DNA from: Haplosporangium gracile
Lineage: Eukaryota > Mortierellomycota > Mortierellomycetes > Mortierellales > Mortierellaceae
Length of the DNA stretch: 64,000 nt
Direction of reading: 5' to 3'
Assembly (NCBI GenBank): GCA_015499985.1
Contig: JAAAUF010000033.1
Span: forward strand, 26,959 to 90,958
Made by a program: the position numbers and the translations under genes. Within the stretch, counting starts at the first letter, position 1, and each line of letters opens with the position of its first letter. The notes under the pieces were generated by a model that saw nothing but the letters and a program-made list of their open reading frames with translations, ran no database searches and was not told the origin of the DNA. Shown here one piece after another: positions 22,021 to 35,003 of the stretch.

Positions 22021-24696
22021 TTGAATGTTCTTGAGAGTTGGTGAAGGGGAGAGGAAGGAGTATAAGAAGTGCAAAAGAAGGGAAGGGAAGGTAAAAGGAG
22101 GAGGAGGGAGCGACAATGCGGTGCCCTTTTAAGCGGATCAAAAGTTTAAAAGGAGGCAGAAAGAAACAAGAAAAAGGAGGCAGAGTATACAACAAATGAA
22201 CGAGAGAGCGATTGACGGTTGGGGGGTGTGGTTTGAATGCGAACAAAGTCAATGGTTGTTTTTGCGCATACTAGCAATGGGCAACAATAAAAAGAATTAA
22301 GAAAATAAAATAAAATAAAATAAAGGAGAACACTGAGGCATAGAATGTACTTTGAAGTAGTAAAGAGAGTGAAAAGAGGTGGTTGATGTGGAGTTTACCT
22401 TTAGTTCTTTCTTCTGTTGTCTTTTTTTTCTGTCTGTCTTTGCTCGCATGTCATTTTTCGCCCTTCACAATCCGAAAAAGATGGTGCTCGATGCTTTTGT
22501 GTCTGTCATAGCCCCCCTCCCCGCATGCATATCGAAAGATGTAAAAAAGATTTCAATTGCCGAATAAGTACTCAACTTCGTTCTCAATGAATACCTTTAC
22601 CCATGCAAAAATGCCGAGGTGAGCAAAGGGATATGCTAATCCCCAACTGCTTATTGTTTATTCTCAACTCCCTGTGCTCTTTACTTTGCTTTACTTGCCC
22701 AACGCCGTCTGTCGGACTCTTTTTTTTTTCGTCATTGATGGCAAAGGGAGTGCACGAACTAACTAACTCACAAAAATGATTTTATCCCACAAACCCATCT
22801 TGCATATTTTTTTTCATTTTTCTTCTTCAATGCGAGTAATCCAGCAAAGCAAGCAAAGTTGCTGCCCATCTACCTTATACGCGCCCCTACTTCTCCAGTT
22901 CGGCTACCTCGCTTTTTTCTTTTCGTGGCGCTGTACTGTGTTGCACTCACCATTTTCGCGTTATGTCACTTGAACACACAGGTGTTTTGTTGGTTGTTGT
23001 TTATGTTATTTGATGTTCCAAAATGTAGTTTGCTATCAATCAAAATTGCCATGCTGTCCTATCTTCCTTATTCCTCCTCACTTACTCCTCGGGTGTTTAT
23101 TTTTCGTTGTTAGAAAGATAGGGAGCATAAGGATGTTTATCCTCATCCTCCTCAACTACTGGCAGTACGTACACGAACAGAGAAGATCAATAAAGGATTG
23201 TGTGCGGATTTTCTTTCTGTTCTTTCGTGGTAGGTTCCCCCGTTTGTCTTAAGAGTCGTAGAGAAATCATTCCCTCTCGTAGCTCAACTTTTTATCTTCC
23301 TTCTATAAAGAGGTGCATGGAAAAGGGAGAGATGAATAGGCGGTAAGTAGTTACTGCTATTTGGTATTATTTCTCACGAGTCTTTTATACTCTGTCACGA
23401 GCGTGGTAGTGATTGTAAAGGACATAGGGAAAAGGGAAGGGCGTGGGAGGATGGAAATGTGGCAGTTACAAAGTGATAGGCGATGGTCTGGACCCCTGTC
23501 TTTCCGTTACTCTCACGCTTTTTTTTCGTCTTTTATCGCATGCAACACAAAAAGTTGCGATTGTTTGCAAAGAAAAGGGAAAGGGGAACAACACCAAAAG
23601 TGTGAGCCAGGAGATAAGCAGGGACAGTCTGCTTACTTTCAGTAGACGGAAGGGTTGAATAAACGCGGCGCTTCGCGATGAATAACCTTTCAAATCTCTT
23701 TTTTATTTCTTTCTGAGTTTGCTGGGTGTATGAAAGAGATGCTTGCAAAAAATGCCGAAATTGTAAAAAAAATCAAATCAAAAGAGGAGAGCACGGTCCT
23801 GGGTGCCAAAAAGAGAAAAAGAAACTATGTAAGAGGGCCCCTTTTTCTCTTTTTGCTTAGTAGAGGAATGAACCATAATCGTGTCAAACTAATCCTCTCT
23901 CGCTTCGATTACAAAACCAAAACAGCGAAACGCGCTATTCTATTCCTCTTCTCGCAGCACAACAACATCAACAAATGACGGCGACCTAAAAAAAGTTGCG
24001 AGTGAGCGGGAGTAAGGGATGCGAGTGAGAGGGAAGGGGAATGGTGGGTGGAGGACGAGCAATTTCTCCTTAGCCTTAAACTTTGTTTGTCGCCCACCTC
24101 CATTATTTGTGGAAAAAAATAAACGGTCCCTAACCTAAGCAATTGAACCCACCTTGTCTCTCTTCGCTTCGCTCTTTTAGCTTTTCCCTTTCCCCCCTTT
24201 TTAGTTTCGAGATTACCACAACACAGATGCGCACCTGCGTAAAAAATCAGACGGAAGAAAAAGATACCATAGTTTTGATCGCGAAAAACGGATGTTGAGC
24301 AATAACCACCAGACATAGGGGAGCAGTTTTAAAGAGTAGGTGCGTGTGAGAGTGATCCAAACGGGTTTGCCGTTTGTTATCCTCGTTGCGTTGTTGTTGA
24401 TGCAAGTACGACAACATGTTCTTGTGATTGTATAAGAAAGGGTGTATGCGAGTAGAAGAAGGAAGGAGGGACGAGGAAGAGCTTGTGCGATGAAGACCTG
24501 ATTGTGCATTTTTTCGAACCGAATGCTATTTTGCTTATGGGCTTAACAAGAGGCTTAATGCTGTGTTAACACTCAAAACACGCGGTCCACCAAAAGTATA
24601 TGCTACACACACATGCGCCCGATTTTAGCAGATACGCTTACGTGATAAACTGTATGTACAATGGTTGTTGCCCTATTTACATCTCCTTCTACGTTT
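22021..24696. other. Gene-free spacer between EF-hand paralogs
   Basis: I see no gene. The left part is the promoter and leader region of copy A, purine-rich on the plus strand. An AAAAT microsatellite lies at about 22302-22324. The rest is AT-rich with many short homopolymers. I searched the minus strand of 24400-24696 for the missing last exon of copy B and found nothing like it. Confidence 0.6.
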
Positions 24697-26302
24697 CTAG
24701 TCGCATGGATGGGGTGGAGACGTACAGAAAAACGATCGCATGTGGCGTGCCCCTCGTCTCTCTGTTCTACACCCAATGTTTAGTTTTACCCTCAGATATC
24801 CAGCAGCCTCACTGCGGGGCAATCCCCAAGAAGCCAACAAAGTTTCTACCTCGGTCAGATCCAATTCTCCCGACCCATCGGCATCCAGCGCATCAAACAC
24901 CAGTTTTGCCTGTCCTCTGGGAGTACTCGGTACCCGCGGCACAGTAATTGACGATGAATGAATCCAACTCTTGGTAAACCATGTGCAGAAATCATCAGCC
25001 ATCACGATTTTCCGATCCTGGAACAAACCCTCCAACAACATCTTTCCCTTACTGTCATAAGGCGACATTCCACAGGCGACCAGGAAATCCTTAAATTCGC
25101 CTACTGATAGCTCGTTGTCCCTGTTAACATCAATGGCACGGAAGACGGCGTGGGCCTTTTCGCGCGGGGAGGTGTTGCGAGCGTTAGCGCTCATCACGGT
25201 TGCACAGACTCGGGAGTAGCGGTCCTTAGGTTCTTCGATGGAGAGAGATTCGACGGCATTGGTGACTTCTGCAGCAGTGACGAGGGCTTCGAGAACCACT
25301 TTTTTGTCAGGGTCGGTAGCCAGTTCCCTAGGGTGTTCTGTTGTCCAGGCAGTCCAGAAATCGGAGGTCGTATAGGATCGGATGAGCCCGTCGCAAGTCA
25401 GCACAAATGTCACCAAGATGATATTACCCTGAAGACCTAGCACTGAGGGGACCAAAAGCGTGCCGCTTGTCAACATGGCTGCCGAGAAACGATGTCCCTC
25501 AAACAACTTGAATCGGTAGTACAGCGCAAAGAAGACACGAGACCAGGCGTAGATGTGGACGGTGAGGTAGGTTGAAAGGAGGTAGTAGAAGGAAGTAGGG
25601 TTGAGAACCAGATTGATTGCAAAGTATCCATGGAGAGCTGTGACTAGACTGAGGGAAGGGACTAGGAAAGCCTTGATGCCGAGGACGGTGGGGATTTGGT
25701 AGAAGGTTGAGGGGACGTGGGCGATGGCTCCGAACGCTGCGGCTGCGTAGGCGTACTTTGTTGGGTCCTGTGCATAAAACGCGCGCACACACGCCATGAC
25801 TTTTGTGAGAAAGGACAAATACATGAGAGTTAACATCGGGAGGGAAACAAAACAAGCATTCTCCATGCAGTCAAAGTACTGTGCAAAGCACTCCCATTTA
25901 GCCAAGCGAGGGACCTAAAGAAAGTGAAGGGGTACGTACTCTCGAGACATCCACTCAAAATGTGGGTTCGAAGGACTCTCCGGCGAGCGGTCTTGACATA
26001 GAACTAATTTCGTCAGCCAATCGAGCGAGATCAAAAGCAAACAAGTTTGTTGATCAGTCTTACTAACAAAGTATGTTTCTTGCAGTGCGCAGAGGAACAA
26101 ACAAACAAACAACGATTTCTATAACCACTAATTGACTGTATACCTTGGGGTGGAAGGGTGTGGAAAAGTGGTAGGCAAGGACATCAATGTCAAAAAGAAG
26201 GGAGAGGTATCCGATATACATGCGGAAGGTCACGTCGGGTTGTTCCCAATTGACATACTTGTAATGAGGGAGCGGGTCTGTTGGTGTCATCGTTCTATTC
26301 AT
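24697..26302 (-). CDS. Multi-pass membrane protein with EF-hands (copy B), last exon lost
   Basis: Paralog of the gene at 20096-22020 in the same orientation. Exons 26302-26144, 26003-25940 and 25799-24790 match copy A exon for exon; exons 2 and 3 have exactly the same lengths (64 and 1010 nt). The membrane half and EF loops DVNRDNELSVGE and DADGSGELDLTE are present. After exon 3 the donor position (GTAAAA) is followed by no recognisable exon 4, so the fourth EF-hand is missing. The frame instead runs 30 codons into former intron, with a basic, Cys-bearing tail, to a stop at 24697. Predicted length is about 441 residues. If an undetected distant exon exists the end would differ. Confidence 0.8.
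25469..25764. repeat. 296-bp tract identical to 21078-21373
   Basis: Partner of the tract in copy A. Its first differing base on the left is 25468 and on the right 25765. Confidence 0.93.
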
Positions 26303-29300
26303 CTTGAAAGTTTGGAGTACAAAAGGAAGTTGAGTGATTGCTTGCTGAAAGGAAAAGAAAAAAAATGGAAATTGGGGAAAGAACATCCTTTTAACGGAAG
26401 ACAGTAGAAAAAAAAAACAAAAAGTAGGTCTCACCACGAAGGGAGAGGGATTCGTCAAGAGATAGGAGCATGAATACGAGAGAGGACTAGTCAAGGGAGC
26501 CCTTTTAGATTGAAGGTGATTCGTCAATGAGAAGAAGAGAGAAGTGAGGAACAGATGGTGCTGTCCACTAAGCAGAAAAAGAGAAAGCGTCAGGAAGTAG
26601 GAAGGGCATTGGTGGATGGGAGAAGTAACGACTCTTCGGATCATGAAAAGGAAGACAAGGCGGTTGGGTCTGTATGCCAACTAATTCCTTGAGGAAAAAA
26701 GATATATCCCCTTACGGTACAGAATGGCCCAGACTGGATTTTTTTTATCCCTTTCCATTTTATCCGTGTAGAGAGTGAAATACGCGCGCGCGCGCTTTGA
26801 GGGAGAAGTGATGTTATCATCCTGCCTACTGCAATTTTTGTTCACTATGCTTCTTAACGCATCCTTTTCCTTCTTTTTGTCCCTTGATACTTTTCCTTCT
26901 AAGCGGTATCTTAGTCTAGTTTTCATATAGCCTTCTCGCAGCATCATGTTGCTTCTTTTGCGTACCCTCAAGCACAACGTCTACTACATCCAAAAGCGAG
27001 TCTTATTTAAACTGCAACAAGGCATAAAAGCTCCGTTTTTCATGCGAAGAAAAAAATACTAAAAGGGGTCAGTGTATGGCTTGGACATGGACGTGAAAGA
27101 GAGGAAGATCGGAGGCCAGTAACACATCATACATACACCCTCACACTTACATGCATCATCAATAGGAAGCAAACGGGGAAAGATTGTTTAAAGATCGCGT
27201 AGTTAACGAACACGGTTCGACACACCGGACTCCTGTTATTTTGGACCGCAATGATAACAATATGAAATGTGGTGTGTGTTGGGGATCATATTCTACATCT
27301 TAGGGGCGACGGGTAGGTTGATAATCTATACCAGGGTGGGCTTGCCCATAACAGAGCTGAAATGAAATGGTAGAGATGAAAGAGCTTGTTTACTGCTGCC
27401 CTCTCTTCTGTTTCCTTTCGTTATCGAAAACGCCAAGGTGGCGTGGTCTGGCCTGCCTGAAGGGATGAGTGTGATGTGCATGACAAAGGGGAGTAGTAGA
27501 TGCGAGGTAGCTAAGATGGCCCTTGTTTTTTCCCTTTTTTTCCATCGCATGGGTCGAGCATAGAGAGAAAAGAAAACAACTATGTCGATACCACATTAAC
27601 GAGCTCCATCTCGAAATGAACGCGTGCCTTTTCGATTTCCATATTTTGTGTTATTGCTGTGCCTAGTTCTTTTTTTTCTCACGAGTGTCCAGCCAATAAG
27701 CTCGACAAAGGAACCTGATTAGACTGGTCAAACAACCCAAACGTCTGCAGAATATAGGAGCGGGCAGGGGTAAGGCGCTTAAAAAGTTATAGAACCCGCA
27801 ACCTCTCGAAAGACGAGACTCAATGGTGACATAAAGAGGGAGCCAGCCGTGCGTTGTGGGAAAAGCGGAAAATAGGTTCGCGGAAAGCCTTGACGACCAC
27901 AGACATCCGTACGTATTTTTTTTTCTGGTTGTGTGGTTGGGTTCCTTTTCTTGTTCGTACGCTCGTCAACAGTGGGTTACCGTAAGCGGGGGCCGCTGGA
28001 AAATTTCATTACAGGGATACGAAAAAAGAGGAGGGTGTCTTTTGGTGTGGTTGCTGAGTTCAATTGGAGCCATGATCGAAAAGTAAACTTTTATTGTCGC
28101 AATTGACATGCCAGAGCAGAGTAACAAAAATAATTAGAAAACGAGCGCGCATGCATAAAGTGGGAGGAAAAATATAAACCACAAAACGCAAAACAGAAAA
28201 AAGGTGAGAAAGAGAGAGCACGGCCGTGAGAGCAGTTCGGCGGGTTGGTGGGTGGGTGAGGAAAGTGTGTCTGTCGGGAATTGAAAATAACCATAGCACA
28301 CTTTTTTTTTTCGAAAATGTCGAAAAGTAAGCGGAGGAATAAGTGAGCTCCAGCAAACAGACCATCTGCGAAGAGTGCGATGGAAGGAAGGAGGACTACT
28401 GACCCATATGTTAACTTTACTTTCTTAGTTCAATTAGACCCTGTCCATTCTGATTTGTTTTTCTGCGAAAACAAACAATGATATTCATACGTAGACGATC
28501 TCTAGCCTTTCTTCCTTCTCTGCCATCCCTTACGAAAAGGCAGCAGTGGTAGTCATCGATTCTCCTGTGTATGCCTTGTGTCGAGCGTGCACCCACAGCA
28601 AAATAACAAAAAACGACTCCTTCTTTTCGCTACTGCAACAGAGTAGTCTGAGGATCATGGTAGCATGAGAAGCGGATAACGAGAGAAAGAAGAACGTTCT
28701 GGGCTGACTAAAAGTCGCGACATCACGATGGGTATGATCTTATCGAATTGGAGTCCACGCATGTAGACGCTAATCCTGCTTCCTCTCATCCTTTCTTAAT
28801 CCTTGATTACCCTTTTGCTTAGCGAAGAAAAGACGATCAAGGTGGTGTTGGTGTAGTTTATTCAATTGCTCTGGTTATTTTTTCATGCGAATGTCCGAAT
28901 CTTTTTGCATGCATGAATCTCCGAGGACTGCTCCCTTCTCTGTGTGCGTGGATGTGGTGGATAGTGCGATTAAAAAACGGCAGACGAAGAGCGACAGAAA
29001 CGATTGAATAAAAAGGAAGAGAAGGAAAAGTAACAGTAAAGTGGTCTTTATCTCCCTATTTTTTACCCCTTTTGTTTGTGTAAAAAATTAAAGAAGAAAA
29101 GAAGGAAAGAAGAAAACGGTTAGAAAAGTGAATAAGAGTGAATCCAGTCGATTGATTTCAATTCAATGCTAATCAATAGCTTTCCTTCTGCCCATGGGTC
29201 CCTCTTTGTAAACACTTCATACTTTACTTTTCTTTGTTGATTCTTTAGTCTTTCCTTCAGCACATTCCCTTCATTAGTCGTTCTTATTTTCTCCTTTATT

Positions 29301-29471
29301 CTCCTCCGTTCAATTATCCTCTCATACACACGAGCACTCTCATTCACCCTGTTTTCCCTTCTTGTTTCTCTTTTTCGTTTCTTTTATTCACCTCACTTCT
29401 TCACTTCTCATTTTTTTCTTTTTCCTCTCCTCAGTCACTCATATACATCAACAAATAACATCAAAAAAGAA
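26303..29471. other. Large gene-free region
   Basis: No gene supported over about 3.2 kb. A short alternating CG tract lies at 26783-26796. The remainder has low-complexity open frames only. The last 130 bp (29340-29471) are CT-rich and lead into the carotenoid oxygenase start, a common fungal core promoter and leader pattern. No tRNA-like cloverleaf was recognised. Confidence 0.55.
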
Positions 29472-31579
29472 ATGACAACGACAACGGACGCACCAGTGAA
29501 CAATGGCCCATGGCCCTACGCTGCCGGTTACGACAACTGCCCCGAGATCATCGATCCCATCCCCCTTTCCGTCAAGGGTACCATCCCCTCTTGGCTCGAG
29601 GGTGCCCTCTACCGCTCCGGACCTGGGTAAGTGTCTCGCTTTTCTTTATGTTTAGGAGAACCAAGTTTATTGTGGGTTCGGGTTTTTGTAACTTTTTACT
29701 CACGGATTTCTTTTTCTTGCTTTTTCTTTCCAAACAACACAGCACGTATGACTTGAAGACAGAATCTGGAAAGAATGTTCATATCCAGCACTGGTTCGAC
29801 GGACTAGCTCAGGGTAAGATACTTCATCATTGACATACGCTGCCATACTTTTGCTGTATTCTCTGCTGTGTTCTTTCAATTAGTGCATAACCCCTTACCA
29901 AATCTCTGTGTTCTCAACCTCGGACAAAAAACAAAAAATAAAAAAGTGCACAGATATGAGATCCAAAAGGGTGGCCAAGTCTCCTACAGATCCCGCAATA
30001 CCTCGAACGACCTGCGCGCAGAATACATCAAGGAAGAAAAAGTAACAGGTGTCACTTTCTGCCAACGCGACCCCTGCAAGACCATCTTCAACAAGTTCTT
30101 CACCACCTTCAAGACCGCCGCTCTGGGAGGGGGACATGCCTTGGGAGGTACTAACACCAACGTCGCCGTTATTCCTACACCCAACTTCCCTGGTTTGATG
30201 GATAAGGATGGGTCCAAGAAATCTGGTAACCCCAACGTTCGCAACTTGATCATGACGACGGACGGTAATGCGATTCAAGAACTGGACCCTGTCACGTTGG
30301 AGCCCAAGGGATTGTTCTCTTATGGAGCAATTGACGACTCGCTCTTAGCCAGCAACTTGGCTCCCGCCCACCCTTGCGTTGACCCTGAGACCGGCGATTA
30401 CTTTACAGTCCTGCTCACCTTCGGCCCGACCGCAGTTTACAAGGTCGTCCGCATCCGTCAATCGGTCAAAGGGCCCGCCCGTGAGCCCGACCTGGATGTC
30501 CTTGCCGAGATCCAATCCCCTCGTCCGACCTACATGCACAGTTTCTGTCTGACCAAGCGATATGTGGTCGTCACCCATTGGCAGTGCGATTTCGCGGCCT
30601 GGGGTGTCAGTGTGCTGTGGACTGGCAATGCATGGGAGTCGTTCAAGAAGCATGATCCGACTCTCAAGTCGCAGTTTTATGTTGTTGACCGCCAGCATGG
30701 ACGACATGTCGCGACGTTTGAATGTGATCCTTACTATGCCTTCCATGCCATCAATGCCTGGGATGAGGGCGATGATGTCGTCCTTGACCTTGCTTCTTAC
30801 AAGGTAACCATTTCTGCCTTTTATTTTCCTGACAGTCGAAAAATTTGAGCAGTGCCACTGATTGAACCATGGGCATAGAGACAAACCCAATGCTTACTTC
30901 ATTTCCTTATGTAATCCTCACTCTCTCTTCCTCACCCATTTCCTGCGACACCATAACCTAAAAAAAACAACCAACAAATCAATAGGACCACACGGTGATT
31001 GGTGACTACTACATCGACAACCTCCGCAACGAGACCTCAGGCACCCCCCCTCAACAAGCGGTTCTCCGCCGCTACCGCCTCTCTTCCATCTCTAAGCACG
31101 CCTCCCTCTCCAACCTTAACCGCAAAAAACCTCCAACCCCAGCACCCGCAACAATCGACTTCCAGCTCGACGAATCCATCAACTTCGAACTCCCCTCCAT
31201 CAACCCCTTCCGGTATCTGCACCCCTACCGCTACGCGTTCGGTGTCAACCGATCCGGACTCAACAAGACCTTGATCTATGACAGGATTATCAAGGTCGAT
31301 TTGGAGAAGGTCAAACAGGGAGATCAGGTCGGAAGTGCGACGTTCTGGGTTCAGGATCAGTGTACGCCCTCCGAGCCGGTGTTTGTGCCGACTCCTAATG
31401 CGACGGATGAGGATGATGGAGTATTGTTGTCGATTGTTTTGGATGGTCGGAGGAGGACGGGCTTCTTGTTGGTATTAGACGCAAAGACGCTGACTGAGAT
31501 TGCGAGGGCTGATATGCCAGAGGGAAAAGTTGCGCCCCATAACTTCCATGGCATGTTCATTCCCAATCTCGTCAACTAA
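29472..31579 (+). CDS. Carotenoid cleavage oxygenase (RPE65/BCO family)
   Basis: Four exons, 29472-29626, 29743-29813, 29947-30803 and 30986-31579, join in frame to give 558 residues, normal for the family. These non-heme iron enzymes cut a double bond in carotenoids or apocarotenoids with O2. The four iron-binding histidines are visible in family context: H217 in LAPAHPC, H273 in YMHSFCLT, H342 in FHAINAWDEGDD and H549 in HNFHGMF. The N-terminal SGPGTYD and WFDGLAQVHRY motifs are also typical. In related Mucoromycota such enzymes make retinal or the apocarotenals that lead to trisporoid mating signals; which applies here is inference. The gene converges on NOL10/ENP2 with a 231-bp gap. There is a Pro/Thr-rich insert at about residues 400-425. 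Confidence 0.93.
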
Positions 31580-31669
31580 AAGCAACTTGAGACTTCTTTG
31601 CTGTCCCAAAAACCAAAACGGTAATATCTCCTTTCTATACATACACGCGCTCTCTCTCACAAAGAAAGC

Positions 31670-31675
31670 AATAAA
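31670..31675 (+). terminator. Polyadenylation signal of the carotenoid oxygenase
   Basis: AATAAA lies 91 bp after the stop codon in AT-rich sequence, before the convergent gene begins. Confidence 0.5.
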
Positions 31676-31810
31676 TATATGAATTTTTTTGTTGAATAAT
31701 GAATGAAGGGGTTTCTAATAGTGGCAATGCGAGAATGAAAGGTGAAAGGATGCTATATGAAAAAAAAATGGTGGTCGCTGACAAGAGTGAAAAAGAAATG
31801 GGATGCAGAA

Positions 31811-34367
31811 TTAAAGGTTGCGGATGGTGTTACGTCCAGCAGAACGTCTCTCTCTCCGTTCTGGTCCACCACTGCCACTGCCGCCAGTCCTTGATGATGA
31901 TGATGAACCACCACGAGAACCACCACGAGAACCACCACGAGCACCTCCGCGTCCACCACGTCCACCACGCCCCCCACCGCCCACATTGAATGTCATCTCC
32001 ATGCCTCCCGAAGACGAACGCGAAATCGTGTTGGCAGTGTTCCGGTCCTTGGCCACACGGTCCGCAAACGATCTTTGAGCCTGTGACTTGAGAACCGGGG
32101 CTGAGCTGTTGCTTTGTTGTTGCTAATCGTACGAATTCCAGGAGAGAATGATTGTTGATAAACAATTAGTCTAATGATCCAATAATAGCAAAAAACGGTC
32201 GGCTAATTGGCCTCCACACATAACAAAAAAAAGAAAAAAAAAAGGAGTACCTTGAGGGCTTCCATCTTGGGAATACGCTTGCGATCCTTGATACCAGAAC
32301 GAATAGATGTGATCTGGTCCGACTTTTTCTTGTTGTTTCCAGACTTGTAGGTGCTGACACGGATAAGATCCTCGTCCGAATCGACATCGCTTCCATCGCT
32401 GTTGCTCGCCTCGCTGGCCTCCTCGATCTCGTCGTCGCCCACAATACGGTAGCTGGGCTTCTTGGTCGACTGCACAGGGTTGAGCAACTTGAACTCGTTC
32501 GTGCCCTCGTCGACCTGGAATTCAGGGTTGGTGAACAAATCTGCAAAACGGTTGTCCTTGAGTGCTCCACCCTCAGTAACAGGCGCGTCCGATCCTCCTG
32601 CCTTGCGACGGGCCTTGGCCTCGTCCAACATCATCTTTGTCGCCAGCTGCTTGTTGACCTTGGGCAACTTCATAGTCGCGCGAATACGAGACCCAGACTC
32701 CTTAGCCAACTTCTCCTTGGCCTCCCGCTCGCGGTAGTCGGTGTAGGCAAAGGGATTGGCAATTGCCTTGGCCTTTTCGTACAAACGCAAGTCGATAAAG
32801 AATCCGTGCATGTATGGCTTGAGAACAGCGCTTCCAACCAAATGATCCAACGCCAACCTATTTGTCATAACGATAAATACATAAATGTCAATACGTCGGG
32901 TCCAAGCTCTAAGGCATCGACAAAAAGCGCCACCAAATTAGATACCAAAAAGTAGGATACGTACGAGGAGAGCTCCTTGCGGGTGACAAACTTGTAGTCG
33001 TCGTAGATATTCTGAACAGGGTTTTCCTCCAACTCTTCGGTGAGGTTGTCGAGGAACGAACACCACTTGGGGGCTGGTCCCAAGGAGGGGATATAATAAC
33101 TTTGCATCTGAATACCCTCGTTGGCAACAAACATGAGTCCCGAGTTATCGACCACACAGACGTCGTTGATGTCGTTTGTGGGCTCGATCGATGTAAAGTT
33201 CTTGCCGTTCTCCCGATCCCAGATCTTAATAATTTTGCAATCTGCCGAGACAATCTTGCTACGTCCGTCCTCGCCCTGGGTACCCTCGTGGAAGGTCAAG
33301 CTCTTGATAGGGAATCCATACTGGTGATCCTTGACATAGATGGGAACGTTGCTTCGAAGATCGTACATGAGAACGTGTCCGGTCGAGGTTCCGACAGCCA
33401 TGCTCAAACCATCCTCTCTGAACTTCAGGGCCGAAATGCTCAAGGAGTTGGAAAGAACCGACTCGGGTAAAGAAGGTGCCAAGATACCAACTCTGCCACG
33501 AACACGCAAATCCCAAAACTCAACCGTTCCTGCATCTGTTCCACATCCATAGAGAAGATGAGCCGGGTTGATCTCTCCGCAGTTGACACCGTTGCCTCCT
33601 GTAGGGTCGACATCTGTGACGAGCGAGTTCAAGAACCGCCCTTGTTCCAGGTTGAGTCTATAAATCTCGTTGGAGGATCCTGTGACAAGGAGGTCGCACG
33701 ATGGGTAGTGGTAGGTGAGCGAGCGACCGAATTTTGGGATCCTGGTTTTGAAGTGCAAGCCGCCCTGTGCCTGGAACTCGATGCTGCGGTCCGATTGCAA
33801 GTGCACTGTCTTTGTCCAGTCGTCCGAGAGGATTTGAAAGTCCACGTTCTCTGCGTCCGTGTGGCGGTCAAACTTCATTGACATTTCCGAGTACTCGTAC
33901 ACCCTCATCTGGGGCTTGTACACACCTATTGTTGATGGTTAAGTGTTGTCAGTAGGGAGCGAAGGAATGGTGGTTGGGACACGTCAAATATCAGTAGAAG
34001 AAAATGTGCCTTTATAGCCTTACCAGTGGCCATAACATATTTTCCGTCGCGAGTTGTCCTGATCTTGAGGGACGCTTCTGGGAATTCAAAGTCCTGGATC
34101 AGTTCAATACGATGTCTCCACTCTATTGTCGTTCAAGAGGGAGCGTACATCAAGAATAGCCGTATGTTAGTGTCAACTTCATAATATACTCTTGCCCAGT
34201 TGCTGCTTGCTGTGTAAAGTGATCATAAAGTGAGTAGTAGTACCGAGGTCGTTCTTCAAGGCCTTCTTGTTGCGTCTGGCAAGCCAGTCGGGTATGGACC
34301 GCGAGCCCTTTGAGCCCGAGACGGTGTAAATCTTGACATTGTTGGCGTTCTGGACCTGCAGTGACAT
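31811..34367 (-). CDS. ENP2: Nucleolar WD40 protein NOL10/ENP2
   Basis: Five minus-strand exons, 34367-34244, 34122-34024, 33925-32965, 32857-32251 and 32122-31811, join in frame to give 700 residues. The N-terminus (VQNANNVKIYTVSG, then IPDWLARR) and the WD40 region to about residue 360 match NOL10/Enp2. It is followed by the NUC153-type segment (NPEFQVDEGTNEFKLLNP) and a basic tail. Enp2 is part of the small-subunit processome needed for early cleavages of pre-18S rRNA in the nucleolus. The last exon encodes an RGG/GGRGG-rich, Ser-rich tail, as often seen in nucleolar RNA-binding proteins. The start was chosen at the conserved MSLQVQN. Its 3' end faces the carotenoid oxygenase. Confidence 0.95.
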
Positions 34368-35003
34368 TGTTGAATGAGGATAAGTTCAGATTTGTTGGTT
34401 GCAGGCGAGGTGGTTGAAGAAGGAAGAATGCAAGAGGAAGGAGGAAGAGGAGGGGGGAAGGATGTGGGTGATGAGAATGGAGTTTAGCAGACTGACTAGA
34501 GGAGAGACACAAAGAACAGCAACAACTAAGAAGCTTCAAAAAAAAAAAAAAAAAGTAACACAACAATGCGTGACTGTGGATTTTAAACACGTGACATTGC
34601 AGCACAAAGGATGTGTTCGCCTCCGCGTGTTTCTTTCAACTCGCAAACATCATCCATTGCTCTCTCAACATGCAGCAAACAGCACCTACAACTTGTAAGC
34701 TTTAGTATATGAGATCAAACCAGGAAGGCAAAGAGAAAGAAAAAGGAAAGAAAACTGAAAAGGAAGAAAAAGGCAAGCACAGGATTGAAATATACAAAAA
34801 AATAAAAAAGACATTATTGTTATTGCGTCAAGAGCTATACTTTAAGCCAACGGCTGTGTTTGGGCTAACATCGCCACTTCGGAGTGCACCCTCGCGATTT
34901 TTATCCGTGTACTCAAATCGGGATAAGACTTCAACTTTGACCAGTTCTCGAACATCTACTGGACTCCAACCATCCCGATCCGATAGGCTAGGTGGGTAAC
35001 ATG
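34368..35003. other. Upstream region of ENP2
   Basis: Purine-rich on the plus strand, with an A run at about 34539-34554. It contains the presumed ENP2 promoter. No gene recognised. Confidence 0.5.

Noticed and set aside
30345..30890. 181-codon minus-strand frame
   Set aside because: It is antisense to the carotenoid oxygenase exon 3, which carries iron-ligand motifs on the plus strand.
33558..33881. Plus-strand 107-codon frame opposite ENP2
   Set aside because: It is the antisense shadow of conserved WD40 codons on the minus strand and has no family resemblance.
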